A stretch of DNA of 64,000 nucleotides from Pyrenopolyporus hunteri (lineage: Eukaryota; Ascomycota; Sordariomycetes; Xylariales; Hypoxylaceae), in the NCBI GenBank assembly GCA_902806595.1, contig CADCXC010000013.1:434001-498000 (forward strand), read 5' to 3'. The translations under genes and the position numbers were made by a program. The notes beneath the pieces were generated by a model, which did not search any database, was not told where the DNA came from, and saw nothing but the letters and a program-made list of their open reading frames with translations. Shown piece by piece: positions 23,325 through 35,760 of the stretch. Every line of letters begins with the position of its first letter. Position 1 is the stretch's first letter.

Positions 23325-25239
23325 TAGGTTTAATGGGGTTCTGAATCTTCAGCAGTGGACATGCTGACGCAGCGCCTCGGTGCTAGTGACACCAATGACA
23401 TGGCGCCGTTAGTAAGGCTTCAGTCTTTGGCCCTTCACTTCGCTTCAAGCTAAAGCAGGTAGAATAGCCGGGACACTAGGTATGTACATATGTAGGTAGG
23501 TGGTATGTAGCCACGACAGGAGAAGAAAAAAAAGGAAACTAAATGTTCTCGTCGACATGCGTCCGTGTACATACTTGAGGGAAAAGCCGGGTAAGATTTG
23601 TCCTTTTTTTATTTTTATTTTTTCTCCTTTCCTTCGATGAGTTTTTAGAAAACTGGCGACAACGTGTTAAACCAGCTTAGATAGTGTGATTCTGTGAATT
23701 TAGAAATGCATACATATACGCCCTCGTTTCATTACCTTGGTATCGAGGTACCACTTATATAATGGAATATTAATAGATTTGGACACGCGGTAAATATTGC
23801 GAGAATCCGGAAGCGAGGATTGGGCATCGATACAATCCGTACAATCGACGCGGAAATTGAAAATCCTCCATCATGCGGTCTAAAGATTGAGCTGAGCTGA
23901 GCTATTGCTGTTTGAATTATATACCTACCTACCCACCTACCTACTATTTATTACCTCGTTTCATATCATCTCTCCCTCTTTCTACGGTACATACTTAATA
24001 CCTATTCTTGTATATGTGTCCAACCTAAGAATTACTTGCATCTATTAACGATTACGAGTTTCAATGTTCTTTTTCTTACTAGTGGGCTAGTGTGCTAATT
24101 AGTGGGCTAGCTCGATTCGTTAGTTGGCCCTTGCTGCCTAGAAAGACCATTAAAGGACTATACGTATTGTATTGTATCTACGTACATCGAAAATAGGTGG
24201 TACCTGACTTGAAATGGCCACATGTGATGGACAACGGAAGAAGGAGGGGCTTATGACTCTTATGTTTTTACACATCCCACTACCTGGGTACCTAAGGTAC
24301 CTACCTAGGTATGTACAGAACGGCATGTAGTTCACCTACCATCTGAGTAATGTTGAGTAGGTACCTATGGTATGTACTCTACGAGGTACCTCTTAGGTAA
24401 ATTGATCATCATTTGCGCATACATCTGTACGAAAATCTACCTGAATAGTACATTGAAGAAAGTACGATAGGCAAGGTACAATACATAGATGTAGGGCACC
24501 ACTTATCTACACTGATAATGATGATAACGCCATGGACGGGATCGATTGACGTACGCAGTGTACCTAGGTACCTAACCCATGTCGCGCAAACCCAAACGCT
24601 CAATGCTTTTCCATTCTTCTCTTTTTCAGAAAAAGGACAGAGGACGTACATAGGAGAACCCAGAGGAAGAAATTGACCAATTGTTACGTCTTCTTTTTTT
24701 TTTTTTCCCCTTCCCACAGCGGCGCAACTCTTTACTTGACACATTACACGGAGCACGTGCCTACTACAAATAGACGACGTTCTAGATTCCCTCTTCGCTG
24801 GCTCCCTCTCACAAATTCGCTCACAGGTGTGCGGCGGCTGAGGCCGGCGATCGCGCGGGACGAGATTCCAACATACCTTAGGTACGTTCGAGCTGGTACA
24901 ATGCATACATACTTCAATGAGGTCGCCAAAAAGATGCCAAGGCATCATGTCTCCACCATCGAGCAGCCTTAGACAGCCTTGCCATGATCCCGACGAGCTT
25001 ACCCTGGGCCCTGGGCCTCGGGAAGACTTGGGAGGGGACTTGGACCTTGCATCAGTTCAATGTGCGGGAAGACCATCTCCTCCACATATGACGCCAAATC
25101 ACATTGAGGACGATGACTCGCCCGCAGCATCGCAGCCTAGACGTACAATAGTATTGGCCAATGGAGACGCATCGTAGCGGGTGCAAACCTCTGCAAGTCG
25201 CTGTGTTCGCATTAGTAGATTCACTTCTGGCTCTTTACC

Positions 25240-25270
25240 CAGCAGCAGCAGCAGCAGCACCAGCAGCAGC
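25240..25270. repeat. Interrupted CAG trinucleotide array
   Basis: About ten CAG units interrupted by one CAC. Frames through it lack a credible gene, so it is treated as a microsatellite. Confidence 0.85.
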
Positions 25271-25326
25271 GAAACCCAGTCATCGATTACCGCACATTGC
25301 ATTACGCGGAATCCCGGACGTAGCAG

Positions 25327-25385
25327 AAATGGACAAATGGGACAAATGGAACAAATGGGACGGGTGGAAAAATGGGCTAATGGGA
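25327..25385. repeat. Degenerate short tandem array based on GGACAAAT
   Basis: Successive imperfect 9-10 bp units (GGACAAATGG, GACAAATGG, AACAAATGG, then GACGGGTGG, AAAAATGGG and related copies). It follows the CAG array by about 60 bp. Confidence 0.7.
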
Positions 25386-26706
25386 CCGCTTCGAGAATCG
25401 GTTCATGCACACTACTTTAGTCAAATCAATATCCTTCAACGTTCCTTTCCGGCAGAACCATCTTAGAGTCACTCCCCGCGACTTGTCTCACTTCCGCGCC
25501 CTGTCTTCTCCGCGTCGCTCTTCTATGTATTTTGCTTGCTCTCATCCATACGTACACACGCACATCCTCACACGCCCCCCCTTCTTGTCGACGTGAGGAT
25601 GCTTTCCTCCCTCGTCTGATCTGTTATAACCCAATGTACTCTCACACGATAAGTCCTAGGTTATCCTTCTAACCCTATAAGCATCCGGGGGTTCGTGCAC
25701 TAGTCAACCCTTGTCGGGCTGTTTTTGTGCATCCTTCTTGCATCTCGCGATACCTCTATCAGCCAAAGGCAAGTGGCTGAAATCGAAGCTGTCCGGGTGG
25801 CTGTTCCTCGAGGACGGAACCCACGCGGCGGACCTTGTCGACTTGGTACCAACCCAGCTCCGTGGGTGTGTAGCTACGATGATTATTATGTACACACTCA
25901 GCTACACACCCTTTCACCTTAACTCCCCAGTATGGTCACCCGTCCCTCCTTAGGCCAAAACACTGCCCTCCTCCTAGGCTGTGAGCATTATTGGCTCCAT
26001 CTGGAAACACACCATTCCTTTCTGGCCTGCGACCAATACGGAAGAAAGAAAGAATGATTCATCGGCCCTGGTAACGCAGGCACCCAGGTCCGACATGGGT
26101 GAAGAGGGAGGGATGGCTTAAACCCCTGCTCGAAATTCTTATTATGTACACCACAAGCGAGGGAAAAAAAAAAACCTTTGTACGTACAAAAGTCTTAACA
26201 GATCATCTTTCGATAACTCCGTACTTAAGGCACCGACCCGACGTCCTATCCACCCCCCCATTCCTCTCAGTTCTACCTCTTCATAAACCACTTTGCTGGA
26301 TCACCCACCCTTCGGAATTCAAGAAGACATTGTGCTAGGCACCAGTCACCTCTCGAAGTCTACAAATTCCACGGACTTCCCCTTCCATCTCACTTCGGCA
26401 ACTTCCTCTCAGATGTCCTCATGTCTCTAGACCTAGAAATTGAACTCCCTATACACTGTTCTGTCTCTGACACTGCCGACTGACCACGACGCCGTGGCCT
26501 CTTACCCAAGGATCATTATTAACAACACCATCTACAACCGTAGACATTTGCTCGAATTAACCTCAACTGAATCTTCTCCGGCTCAAGTCACTGCTCCGCT
26601 TGGATCGCATTCTGCCGGCAATTCCCGGACGCGCCGCCCGAAGCCTCTGGTTATCCAACCTAACCCACCGCGCAGTAGCCGCGCCGACAAGTCACAAGTA
26701 GACACG

Positions 26707-27750
26707 ATGTGCCACAAGAATATCTTTACTTACGTTTACCCTGACGGGCGTAAGGTCGAGCAGGTCAAGCACGACCTTTGCGAAGACTCGCGCCACGGCC
26801 GACCATGCGAGCTTACCAAGACATTCCAACACCCGGCAGAATACCTCCGGCCCGGTCAATTAAGCCCGCCCGCTTACACCTTCGGCCAATTTCCTCCTAC
26901 GCCGCCGCTCTCGTCCCATTCTGCCTCGGCCTCTGACTCGGAACACTCCTCCACTAGGGAGCGATCAGGGATCTACATCAATGGCGAGAAGGTCATAGAT
27001 CTTAATAGGCGTTCGTCCCGCCGCGACAAGAGCGAGCGCACTGGAGATCGCACCGTCTACATCGAGACGTCGCCGTCATCGCGCTCACCATCTAGCAAGT
27101 ACAGCATACCGCGCAGCATACCCTCTAGCCCGCGTGAAGAGACTATCCGCGTGCATGAACCGCGGCGCCGCGAGACTAGCCCCCACAGGCGCGAACGCTC
27201 TACCTCGTCAAGCTACATGCCTACAATCGAAGTCAAAGTAGTTAATGAGCGACGACATGACAACAGCCACCGCCGAAGCGGATCGGACAAGTCGAGCTCG
27301 CAGGATGGCGACGACGAGGAGCGACGACGGCGACGCAGAGACAGCCACGTTCGCTTCGAGGACGACGAGAAGCAAAGCGAGAAGCAGAAGAAGCTACAAT
27401 CCGCAATTGAGCGCGCAAACGAAGACATCGCCAACCGGCCCGCCATCCCAGCTACACCTACATCTGCGCCTGTGTCCGCCAGCTCAAGATACCGCCGTGG
27501 CTCGGTAGTCGTCAACCCTAGCGAAGCGGCGCTCGTAGTCGCCATGGACCAGATGACCCTGGAGCGCCGACGACTTGAGAAACGCGCCGCAGAACAGCGC
27601 GAGCGCGAGGAAGAGGCGCAAAGACAAAGGTTGATGGAGCGGATGACACGGACGGCACCAAAGCGCCGGGCCACCGTCAGTCACGGCCAGAACCAAGGGC
27701 GCGCCCGACAGAAGGTAGTCTTCGACGATGGGAGGTACTACTGGGAGTGA
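26707..27750 (+). CDS. Arg/Ser-rich basic protein, conserved-looking, function unknown
   Basis: Single exon, 347 residues, starting at the first ATG of a longer open frame (the upstream 267 nt are open but have no ATG). The N-terminus MCHKNIFTYVYPDGRKVEQV with two more cysteines (LCEDSRHGRPCELT) resembles the short Cys-containing opening of many uncharacterised ascomycete proteins. The middle (about 90-220) is low-complexity Ser/Arg/Pro, followed by an acidic-basic charged block (DDEERRRRRRDS), and residues about 275-325 form a strongly charged predicted helix or coiled coil (LERRRLEKRAAEQREREEEA). It ends with VVFDDGRYYWE. I do not recognise a domain of known function. The codon pattern is clean and G+C-rich compared with its surroundings. 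Nuclear or RNA-associated roles are only a guess from composition. Confidence 0.8.
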   Translation: MCHKNIFTYVYPDGRKVEQVKHDLCEDSRHGRPCELTKTFQHPAEYLRPGQLSPPAYTFGQFPPTPPLSSHSASASDSEHSSTRERSGIYINGEKVIDLNRRSSRRDKSERTGDRTVYIETSPSSRSPSSKYSIPRSIPSSPREETIRVHEPRRRETSPHRRERSTSSSYMPTIEVKVVNERRHDNSHRRSGSDKSSSQDGDDEERRRRRRDSHVRFEDDEKQSEKQKKLQSAIERANEDIANRPAIPATPTSAPVSASSRYRRGSVVVNPSEAALVVAMDQMTLERRRLEKRAAEQREREEEAQRQRLMERMTRTAPKRRATVSHGQNQGRARQKVVFDDGRYYWE

Positions 27751-30700
27751 ACGTGGAAGAACAAAAAAAATAATAAAAAAAGGAAAAAAAAAGGGAGGGC
27801 TCTCTGAGGGATTGTGGACCCCCTTGCATGTAACAGGAACATCACTATGGCGTTGGATTAATGATACCTGAGAGCACTGACGATACTTGGTTGCTTGGTC
27901 GCTTTGCTTGGTTTGGCTGGTTTGGTTTGGGCTACAAGCCCCTTTCCCTGTTTCGATAGACAATATGGCTTTGTTCTTTCTTGTATTATTCACTGTTAAG
28001 CCTGTATTGATATCGCTCTTACACAACTGGCACGCTGCCTTAGTTTGAGAGATTTAGGGAATCGCAGTAATGCAATATTAGAAACACTCATGTGTTTCAA
28101 TACATGTATCCATACCAACACGATGTTGTCTTGTACCTATAGCATACCCGTGGATAGGTATATTCTGGCCGCGGTTTGATGTGCGCATAGTGCGGTTATG
28201 CCTTCATGCGTGTATGTGTAGTTAGCCGTAGACAGGTACCTAGGTATGTAGGTAGATAGGTAGATAGAAACGTCCAATGAATTATCTGAATTGGATCGTC
28301 CCTCACCTAGCCGACCAAGATTCGCCGGTGTTGTTTATTTCTGTGCGACAAACAAATTTCGTCCATTGGCATTTGCCAATGTCTACAGATTCAATACTAC
28401 GTAGAGACGGAACTGGGTGCCCAGGCAACAAAGTGCATGTACAATATAGACGATACCTACATGTATACCCCTCCAAAACCTGGAACGGAGAACGAATAGG
28501 AAGGAAGGCTAAAAGAAGAAGAGCTCTAACTTACATGTAGGGGAAAGGCGAGAGGAACATGAAAGCAGGAACAAAAAAAAAAATAGGTACCTAGGTACCT
28601 AGGTAGGTAGCAATAACCCCACCAAGATTTGCGCGGGTTCCCATCCCTTCCCTCCTCCCCCAAAAAAAATACCCTACCCCTATCCTTTTCCACATAGTAC
28701 TTACCTATTTACAGAGAGAGAGAGAGAGATGTACCTAAGTATTGTGCATATATAAAAAAAAAAAAATTACCCCCCGGTTCCATCTTTCTACCCAACTCCC
28801 ACTACGAGATATTGCTCACGGCCTATTGCTGCCTGATTGGCCCCTCCCTCACCTCTGGTCCCGGTCCAGCCCGTCTTACCGATCTATCATTCATCATGTC
28901 TTCCCAGCATCATCATACAGGTAGGTACCCATATATACACATCTGCGCAGTACTTTACCTGCCGGTAGCAGTAATCCCATACGTTGAGGCCGAGCGTCCT
29001 AGTCGGCGATCGGGTCCACCTCGTCAGCTCGTCCCGTAGATCTCTCACCTACGGCTTGGTTCGGAATAGTGGCTATCTCAGGCACTTACCAATCGTTCTG
29101 TCTATTCTCACCTTTTTGTCCTTTCCATTCTCTCTGATCTTTCTACTTTCTTGTTCCCCCCCTTTCGAGTTAACCCCTCAATTTGGTGCCCCCCCCCCCC
29201 CGTTCATCATTAAAGACAATACGCGTCCTCACCACCTATTGGTCGGTCCACCGCCAACCTACATTGTACTAGATTAGGCAGATCTAGGACTTTTCGCAAG
29301 CGAGAGGACTCATCCCCTCTTTGAGGTGCGGGAGACCAAGTAAGAGATCGCTCTTCTGCATTCTCTAAGACTGTCCACTGCGTATAATGAAAGCAGAGTG
29401 TACCTATCCAGTCCCCACGGATCTTTTTCCGCTCCTAGTGGATGTCCCACCTCATAGGTATTTGACCGCAGTTATCTCCGTATTGCAGGCACTTGAGCTT
29501 ACTCGGCCCAGTGGCTGTGGCTTGGTATCGCAGATAGACGATAGCCTGGCAGCCTGGGAAGACAACCGGACTCATGACACTGGCGTAAGGATGCCCCGCG
29601 TCGCATTCCGCTCGCAGATCTTTTTTAACCAATTCCTTCCCCGGGCCTAGACCGACTTTGCGACCAACATCGCTATATCGTAGGACTTACACGAGCCGTC
29701 TCTCAACGGCATAGTCAACCGCCAGGCAGCAGGAAGCGGCAAAAAGGAAACGATAGAATGGTGTGTTTGCCGGATAGACTAGGTTAATTACCTGCCTTGA
29801 CTCTGGGATCCGGGAAGCCCTTCGCAAACCTGCCCATATTGCGGACAAACATCCCTTTCCATTCGACCCATACCTAGGTACCTTTCGGAAACTATGGTCG
29901 GCAGCATTCCAACTAGCCGGCGGTACGTTGCATTGACCGGCTTGGCGGGCTTCGAAGTTCAGCAAGAATGATGGCATGGGATTGTCAAATTTGATGATGC
30001 TGCACACAGACACACACTGTCTCTCTTTCTTTTCATCCTCCTCAACACCACACCCAACCCACGCTAGGGTGCTGAGGAGGGACTCGATGTGGTCCCGTGG
30101 CTTGATACTCGCACACACTTGCGTCTCGTAGTGGAGTTGGAGTGGCGCATGCTCGGCGAGAGACGAATGGACCACTGCTCCTCCCCGGTCTCGGCTCGGC
30201 ATCCGGCCTGTGACGCATGGTTAGCTGCAGCACACCTAGGATATACAACCCTGCCTACCCGCCCATACGCAGGTATACCGATACACACATACGGACAGCG
30301 GCAGCAGGAGAATCTGGACCACGAGATCAGTCAAGCACCCGGTTCCATGCGGGGATGTGGGGACGCCGGACGTGAGCTTCGACTTGAGGGTGTGTCATTG
30401 TGGGGTCCCTCTAAGACATGCGTCTCTGTCGAGTCACGCCGTACGTCGACTACGGCATATGTTAGATATCCTGGCCGAAGATCTCGTAAATCCGTTGTTA
30501 TATTCCGTGTTTCTTGGCTTTCTCGGTGGGGAATACGTAGAATATGATAAGAGATTGTTGGTTGAGAGGGTGTATAGAATCACGCCATAAACCTATCCTA
30601 ACATTCTAACGGGTAAGCTAGTTTAGTAGTTGGCCGTTGGATAGTATGCGTTAGTCAGATAGATACACGACACCGTCAACATCGACACCCGGCTCTCTTT

Positions 30701-31532
30701 CCCCCCTTGGAAGATGCTTTTCCTATTAGGACTTAGCTAACTACTCACATATTCTCTAGGTACTGTGTATCGCTCTTTACCCTCTAAAGAAACATTTACT
30801 TGTGGTCATCGTGAGCCTGGCAAGCCGGTGGCGTAATTCTTCGACGGGAACGTGCCATATCATAAGAGCTTCTAACTCTAATATTAGACCTTCAGCTTTT
30901 AGGTATATTATTAGAGCATTACATCGTGAAAGACTCTTTCCGATTGGCGAATACCATATCCCTTTTTCTCATTAAGTCATTCTTCCCGTCCGAATCCCAT
31001 AATTTCATTGTTCGTTAACATGCGTTTTATTAGTATTAGCTAATCCATGCGACTCAGTTGAACGTTGTGAGTGGGCTGTTAAAGCAGATTTTTATCAACT
31101 TAACCTGGCTAGGTTATACTGTTTCGAAGGTTCTTGTAGCCAACCCTCAATGTTACGCTCCCCGCCCTGCCATTATAATGTGTCTAGACATTCACTACCA
31201 CCAACCATTTTTCATTAAACTATACCCAAAAATTAGTTCTATGCGATTCCCATTATAGGCATAGATCAACATTCAGCTTCATTTGGCAAGTAAAGATCGT
31301 CTACTTAGCCTCTTAACTCAGCCCCTTGACGCCAAGGGCCTAAATTTCGAAATGGGAAGAGAGAGGCTCAGCCGCAGATGGGGTCAACAAAACATTCCTT
31401 AGGCATCTTTCGCATGGGCGATATGACTTCGCGACATCCTGACGGTAGTGAGGGATCCCGACGAACTGCTCTATGGTAAAAGATTTGAGTTGAGGAACGC
31501 GCCATTCGCCCAACTCAAAATTGGGCAACACC
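27751..31532. other. Intergenic region of 3.8 kb, no gene recognised
   Basis: Contains A-rich tracts just after the upstream stop codon, clustered TAGGTACC words (28231-28266, 28584-28610), an (AG)n tract near 28712-28729 and a C homopolymer near 29190. Open frames near 29390-30590 lack ATG starts or protein-like sequence. The last few hundred bases should hold the promoter of the HET gene. Confidence 0.55.
28584..28610. repeat. Compound TAGGTACC palindromic repeat
   Basis: Two and a half overlapping copies of TAGGTACC followed by TAGG units, capable of forming hairpins. Same word family as at 23311. Confidence 0.85.
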
Positions 31533-34274
31533 ATGGCTTCCACGGCCGTCGAAGCCCCTCCTAAAATCTGCTCTGTGTGTAATAACATTTTCTGGTTCGA
31601 GGTCCAGCCCGAAGATGTAGTTGGAACGCGGCATCACGCCACGCGTCGCGCTCTAGAAGCGTCAGCTAAATCATGCCGTCTATGCAGCATGATTCTTCGC
31701 GCAGCAGTGGCCAATTACCAAGACTCGCGGGGGAGGAGATACGGCAAGGGTTATTGGAGACAGTTTAATGCCATCAGGTATCATGAAGGTACCAGCGTGC
31801 GCAACGTAAACTACGTTAAGGAGCTCGGCCCGTGTATGCCAGCTACGTCGACTGATTATAGTAAGGGTATTGGGAGAGCAGTCTTGGGAGCGACTGGCAA
31901 TATCACAGCCGATGGCGTTCACGTAGACGACGACACGCCAAATCTGGAGTCAATGACAATCGGCGAGGATGAAACGGCCGATATGCCCGTTTGGCTTTAC
32001 GGCAATTGGTGGGCTGAGTACGAACCCAGCAGTCCTAACGACACGACTCCCCTACGGCTCATGGGGATAGGGGCTCGATTCGGAAAGACGCAAAGTCATT
32101 TCGACGCTTTCAATTGCAAGCCGGATGAGGTTCAGCTGCGTGGGAGTTACATTAGCATCTGCACAGACGACGGTAAGTACCTGGATAGATACGTTACAAC
32201 GTTGGATCATTACTGACCCTCGAAGACAGCATGTTCAGGTCGATACCTGGTCGCCTACGCGAGCTGAACTCGGATTCGGATATCGCAATTGGTCGTCTTG
32301 AGAAATGGATGAAGGATTGCGAGCTAAATCATCCGTTCTGCGGACGTCCGCAGCTGAATCCTATTCTTCCTACGCGGGTGATAGACGTCTACGCGTCTGG
32401 CCGTGGGGTATCGGTGCTGAAAACCAACGGCCAGAGAGGTAGATACGTGACTCTAAGCCACTGCTGGGGTACCTCGTCGCGGTTGATGGCGACGAAACAG
32501 TCGATTGAAGACCTTGAACATGGTATTGCCATATCATTTCTCCCCAAAACCTTCCAAGACGCTATCAAGATTACACAACGCCTCGGCATCGATTATCTCT
32601 GGATAGATTGCCTATGCATTATCCAAGACGACCCGGACGATTGGGAACGGGAAGCAGCGGCAATGAGCCAGGTTTATCGTAATTCTTATCTAACTATATC
32701 AGCGGCCGCATCCAAGGACAGCTACTCCGGATGCTTCCCAAAGCGTGAAAAGGACGCATACGTCACTCCTGCGAGCGTATCGCTGGGATACACTATACCC
32801 AGAGAAGCCACCGGGCCGAGGAGCCATTCACTCGTATACGAGCACACATCCCAGCTCGGTAGGAAGAACACGATCCATCTGTTCGAGGAATGGTTGCCGG
32901 GATCTAGCTTCCATTTCCCGCAGCGGATGTCGATGGGATCGTTTGGGAAGCGATTCGACCCCATCGCCCAAGAGCCACTAAGCACTCGCGCCTGGACACT
33001 TCAGGAACGACTGCTTTCGCCTCGCATCATCCATTACGCGCAGGACCAGATGTACTTCGAGTGCGAGAGCTGCGTTAAGTCCGAGGACGGCTATACATTC
33101 AACGACATCTACTTCGGGATGAAGCGCCTGTTGGAGACGCAGCGCATCCCCCACGACCAGCACGGGCTCTCCCAGTCCAGCGGCATATCCTTCATCGTCG
33201 GCCAGGACGCCGGCGGGAAGTACCCCGGGACCAGGTGGCAGGGCGGGTGGCTCTCGCTCATCGAGAACTATACCATGCGCAACCTGACCGTGTCGCACGA
33301 TAAGCTGACTGCGTTGGCTGGTGTGGCTAGAGCCGTAGCTGAGGAGACCGGGGATCGCTACTTCGCGGGCTTGTGGGGGAGACACTTCATGGAGGATCTG
33401 TGCTGGAGGACGTATCCTTACGAGGAAATAGACGACCGACGGGATGCGAAGTGCACGCCGTTGAAGGGGAAGCTTCTAGGGGCTGTTCGCAGACCGGCCC
33501 AATATCGCGCACCCAGTTGGTCGTGGGCGTCGCTTGACGGGCCAGTCAGACATATCCCGCTATCCTACAGTCAGTTAGTCTCCAGGATTCTTGATTGCTC
33601 GACCGTTCCTGCGGGAAAGGACCAGTATGGTAGAGTATCGGGTGGGAAGCTGAATATTCATGTAAGGCGGATCTCCCTAATAATAGTGCATCGAGCGCTG
33701 TACCGGCTAACAAATCTCACAGGGTCCCATATACGAGGTCAAACCCCACACCCCGAAGAAGAGGTGGGATCGACACGGCATCCCAGTTGAAATCGATCTG
33801 GGTGATGACCGTGGTATATCGACTGGAGGGCTACATCTGGATGTGCCGGATGAGCCAATTCCTTACCCATGCTATGCGCTGTTCCTCGATCCCTCGAAGG
33901 CTCTCATCTTACGATCGAAAGACTTGGAACCCAAGCGCAACGCGGACGGTAGCGACGATCCGAACGTTCTAGCGCCTAAGGAGATACTGTCTAGTTCCGA
34001 CATCAATCGCGAGATAGCGCGGGACCCGAAGATGCGGGGTCTCATGTTCCAGGCCCTCTTCGAAGCTATTCGAATCGGCGTCGGGGTATTTATCAAGGCG
34101 ACCAAGAAGGACAAGGAGCAGCCCGAGGAAGAGGATGAGGAAAAGGAACCGGAGATGTGGGACGAGGCCAAGCACGGAAAGCTGACGCTGGATAAGATCC
34201 TACACGTCTCAGGGGACCAGTCTTGGGGTCCGGTTACGAAGGATGACCCCAAAGTATGGGTGACGATAGTGTGA
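31533..34274 (+). CDS. HET (heterokaryon incompatibility) domain protein
   Basis: Predicted exons 31533..32172, 32226..33661 and 33723..34274 (875 residues). The HET domain lies at about residues 286-435, with its hallmark blocks RYVTLSHCWG, IDYLWIDCLCIIQDD and AAAMSQVYRNSYLTISAAAS. Further family blocks follow (RAWTLQERLLSPRIIHY, LTALAGVARA, PSWSWASLDGPV). The N-terminus has two Cys pairs (C13/C16 and C48/C51) seen in many HET proteins and possibly binding a metal. The C-terminal third is unusual in having a charged Lys/Glu segment (KKDKEQPEEEDEEKEPE). In several fungi HET proteins trigger cell death when genetically different hyphae fuse. The first intron carries a TACTGAC branch site just before its acceptor. 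The frame is intact, so it could be functional; its partner is unknown. Confidence 0.94.
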
Positions 34275-34511
34275 TGATTATTTTTTCTATTTTTATTATT
34301 ATTCAATACCCTTTCAGATATGTATCAATTGAAGTCATAGCAATCCACATTAACCTACTGGTACTTCCCCTAACATCCAATATCGCGATTTGTGGTATTT
34401 GCATGCTTTACGCGTTCATAAGACAACTATTGTTAATCGTAGACGGGTATTATGTCAGAACAGAAAACACCCCCTAACTAGCACCAAGCAAGGGGGAACA
34501 GCGCTCATCCT

Positions 34512-35760
34512 TCATTCCTCCGAAACCCTCCAGACCAGCTTCTCTCTGCTCACCCCCTTCCGGAGTGAATCTAACGCCTTGGTGGCCCTCTCAAGTAGGC
34601 TACTTCCTTCGATGACCCGGAAGCGATTCGGCGTTACGTGCCCCGCGGCCAGCATCTGGGGCATGATTTCTAGCTGTAGCTTTTCCTTGAACAGCGGGTT
34701 CTAGATTTGCGCATTTGCTGTTAGTCTTACTAAATTTTTGGAGAGAAAATGGATTCAGAAGGGGGAGGGGTATGCAGGATAAGTACCTTATAGTAGAAGA
34801 ACGTCCTCACTCCGCGAACGTTAACACCTTCAGCCCATTTAGCGCTGGTACTCGCGTCCATCGAGTACTCGGGCGCCTGCTCCTCCGTGGCGTGCTTCAG
34901 GATGACGGGCAGCATGATCGCGACCGTGGTTCCGCTCTCAGCGATCTTGGAGATCGGAGCGACGGAACCTTCCTGCGAGCCGATGCAGTCGACGATCATG
35001 GGGAAAGCGGGCGCGTTTCCTTGCTTGTATGCCTTCAGCAGGTCGTCTACTACCGTCGGGCTCCGGTAATCAAAGCATTCTTTAACGCCCAGCCCCTTTA
35101 GGTACTCGTGGTGGCTAGGCGACGCTGTCGCGATTATGTTGCGGTAGCCGTAGAACTTCAGCACTTCAATCGTGAGTTGGCCTACCGAGGAGGCAGCGCC
35201 CCATATCAGGATCCGGTCATCAGCTCTGGGCGGCACGTAGCCCTCTGGTTTCGGCCATGGAGTGGGTAACCCCAGGTCGGTAGAGAGCGTATTGAATGCA
35301 GTGACGAAGTTCTCGGGCAGCGTTACGGCCTGCTCCATCGAGAAGTTATCAGGAATCTACGAGGCCGTTAGTTGTCACGTTACTATACCGGCAGAATGGT
35401 CGCGAGTCAACAGATGTTACGTACCTTACCGAATACCCATTCGGGGGCGGTTGAGTACTCCTGGTGCGCGGTCCACTTGGGTTCTTGGTGAGCAAAGCCA
35501 AACACTCTGTCACCAACCCGCAGATGCTTGGCGTCAGGTCCGACCTCGACGACGATGCCAGCCAAGGCACGCCCTGTCCTGAACGGCGTGTCAATTAGCA
35601 GGCCGCCATCTGCCTGGTGAAGGTCAAGAGGCGTGGATGCCGTCCATTTAACATGGACTCGAACCTCATCGCCTGTTGGTGAGATTGTGGGGAACTGGTG
35701 GATTTCAAAAGGGGCTCGGGGCGCAACGATAACGAGACCTTTGTGCGTGGGTGCTGCCAT
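34512..35760 (-). CDS. Zinc-type alcohol dehydrogenase-like (MDR) oxidoreductase
   Basis: Predicted exons in transcript order: 35760..35425, 35356..34787, 34700..34512 (364 residues). The N-terminal GroES-like domain (ASTPLDLHQADGGLL, GRALAGIVVEVGPDAKHL, VGDRVFGFAHQ) is followed by a Rossmann fold with the nucleotide-binding motif LIWGAASSVGQLTIEVLK near residues 160-180, and a C-terminal closing helix (LEIMPQMLAAGHVTPNRF). It lacks the Cys-rich lobe of structural zinc in classical alcohol dehydrogenases, so it fits the enoyl-reductase/quinone-reductase type (ToxD/LovC-like) that uses NADPH to reduce activated double bonds. The substrate cannot be predicted. No polyketide synthase is nearby, so a stand-alone detoxifying reductase is as likely as a biosynthetic one. 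All phases match. Confidence 0.93.

Larger units (their letters stand above)
17841..26706. other. Gene desert of about 8.9 kb
   Basis: No gene I can support. About 17.9-21.9 kb is A+T- and TpA-rich and broken by stops in all frames, apart from a small G+C-rich island near 21290-21390; it may be old inactivated repeat DNA but no transposase or polymerase motif was recognised. About 22.5-26.6 kb has another character: short tandem arrays, GGTACC-type palindromes, a CAG array and long pyrimidine-rich tracts, compatible with an extended upstream region or leader of the gene at 26707. A 179-codon frame at 24948..24409 has low-complexity content and is not called. Confidence 0.6.

Noticed and set aside
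24409..24948. 179-codon ATG-initiated frame on the minus strand
   Set aside because: Low-complexity, Cys/Ser/Arg-rich and crossing a homopolymer tract and GGTACC repeats; no family resemblance.
26440..26706. Upstream in-frame extension of the Arg/Ser-rich protein
   Set aside because: The frame is open but contains no ATG before 26707, so it would need an unusual start or an upstream exon.
29687..30590. Several overlapping open frames of 70-170 codons on both strands
   Set aside because: Most lack an ATG and none shows protein-like composition or splice sites that extend a coherent frame; they look like chance frames in G+C-richer DNA.
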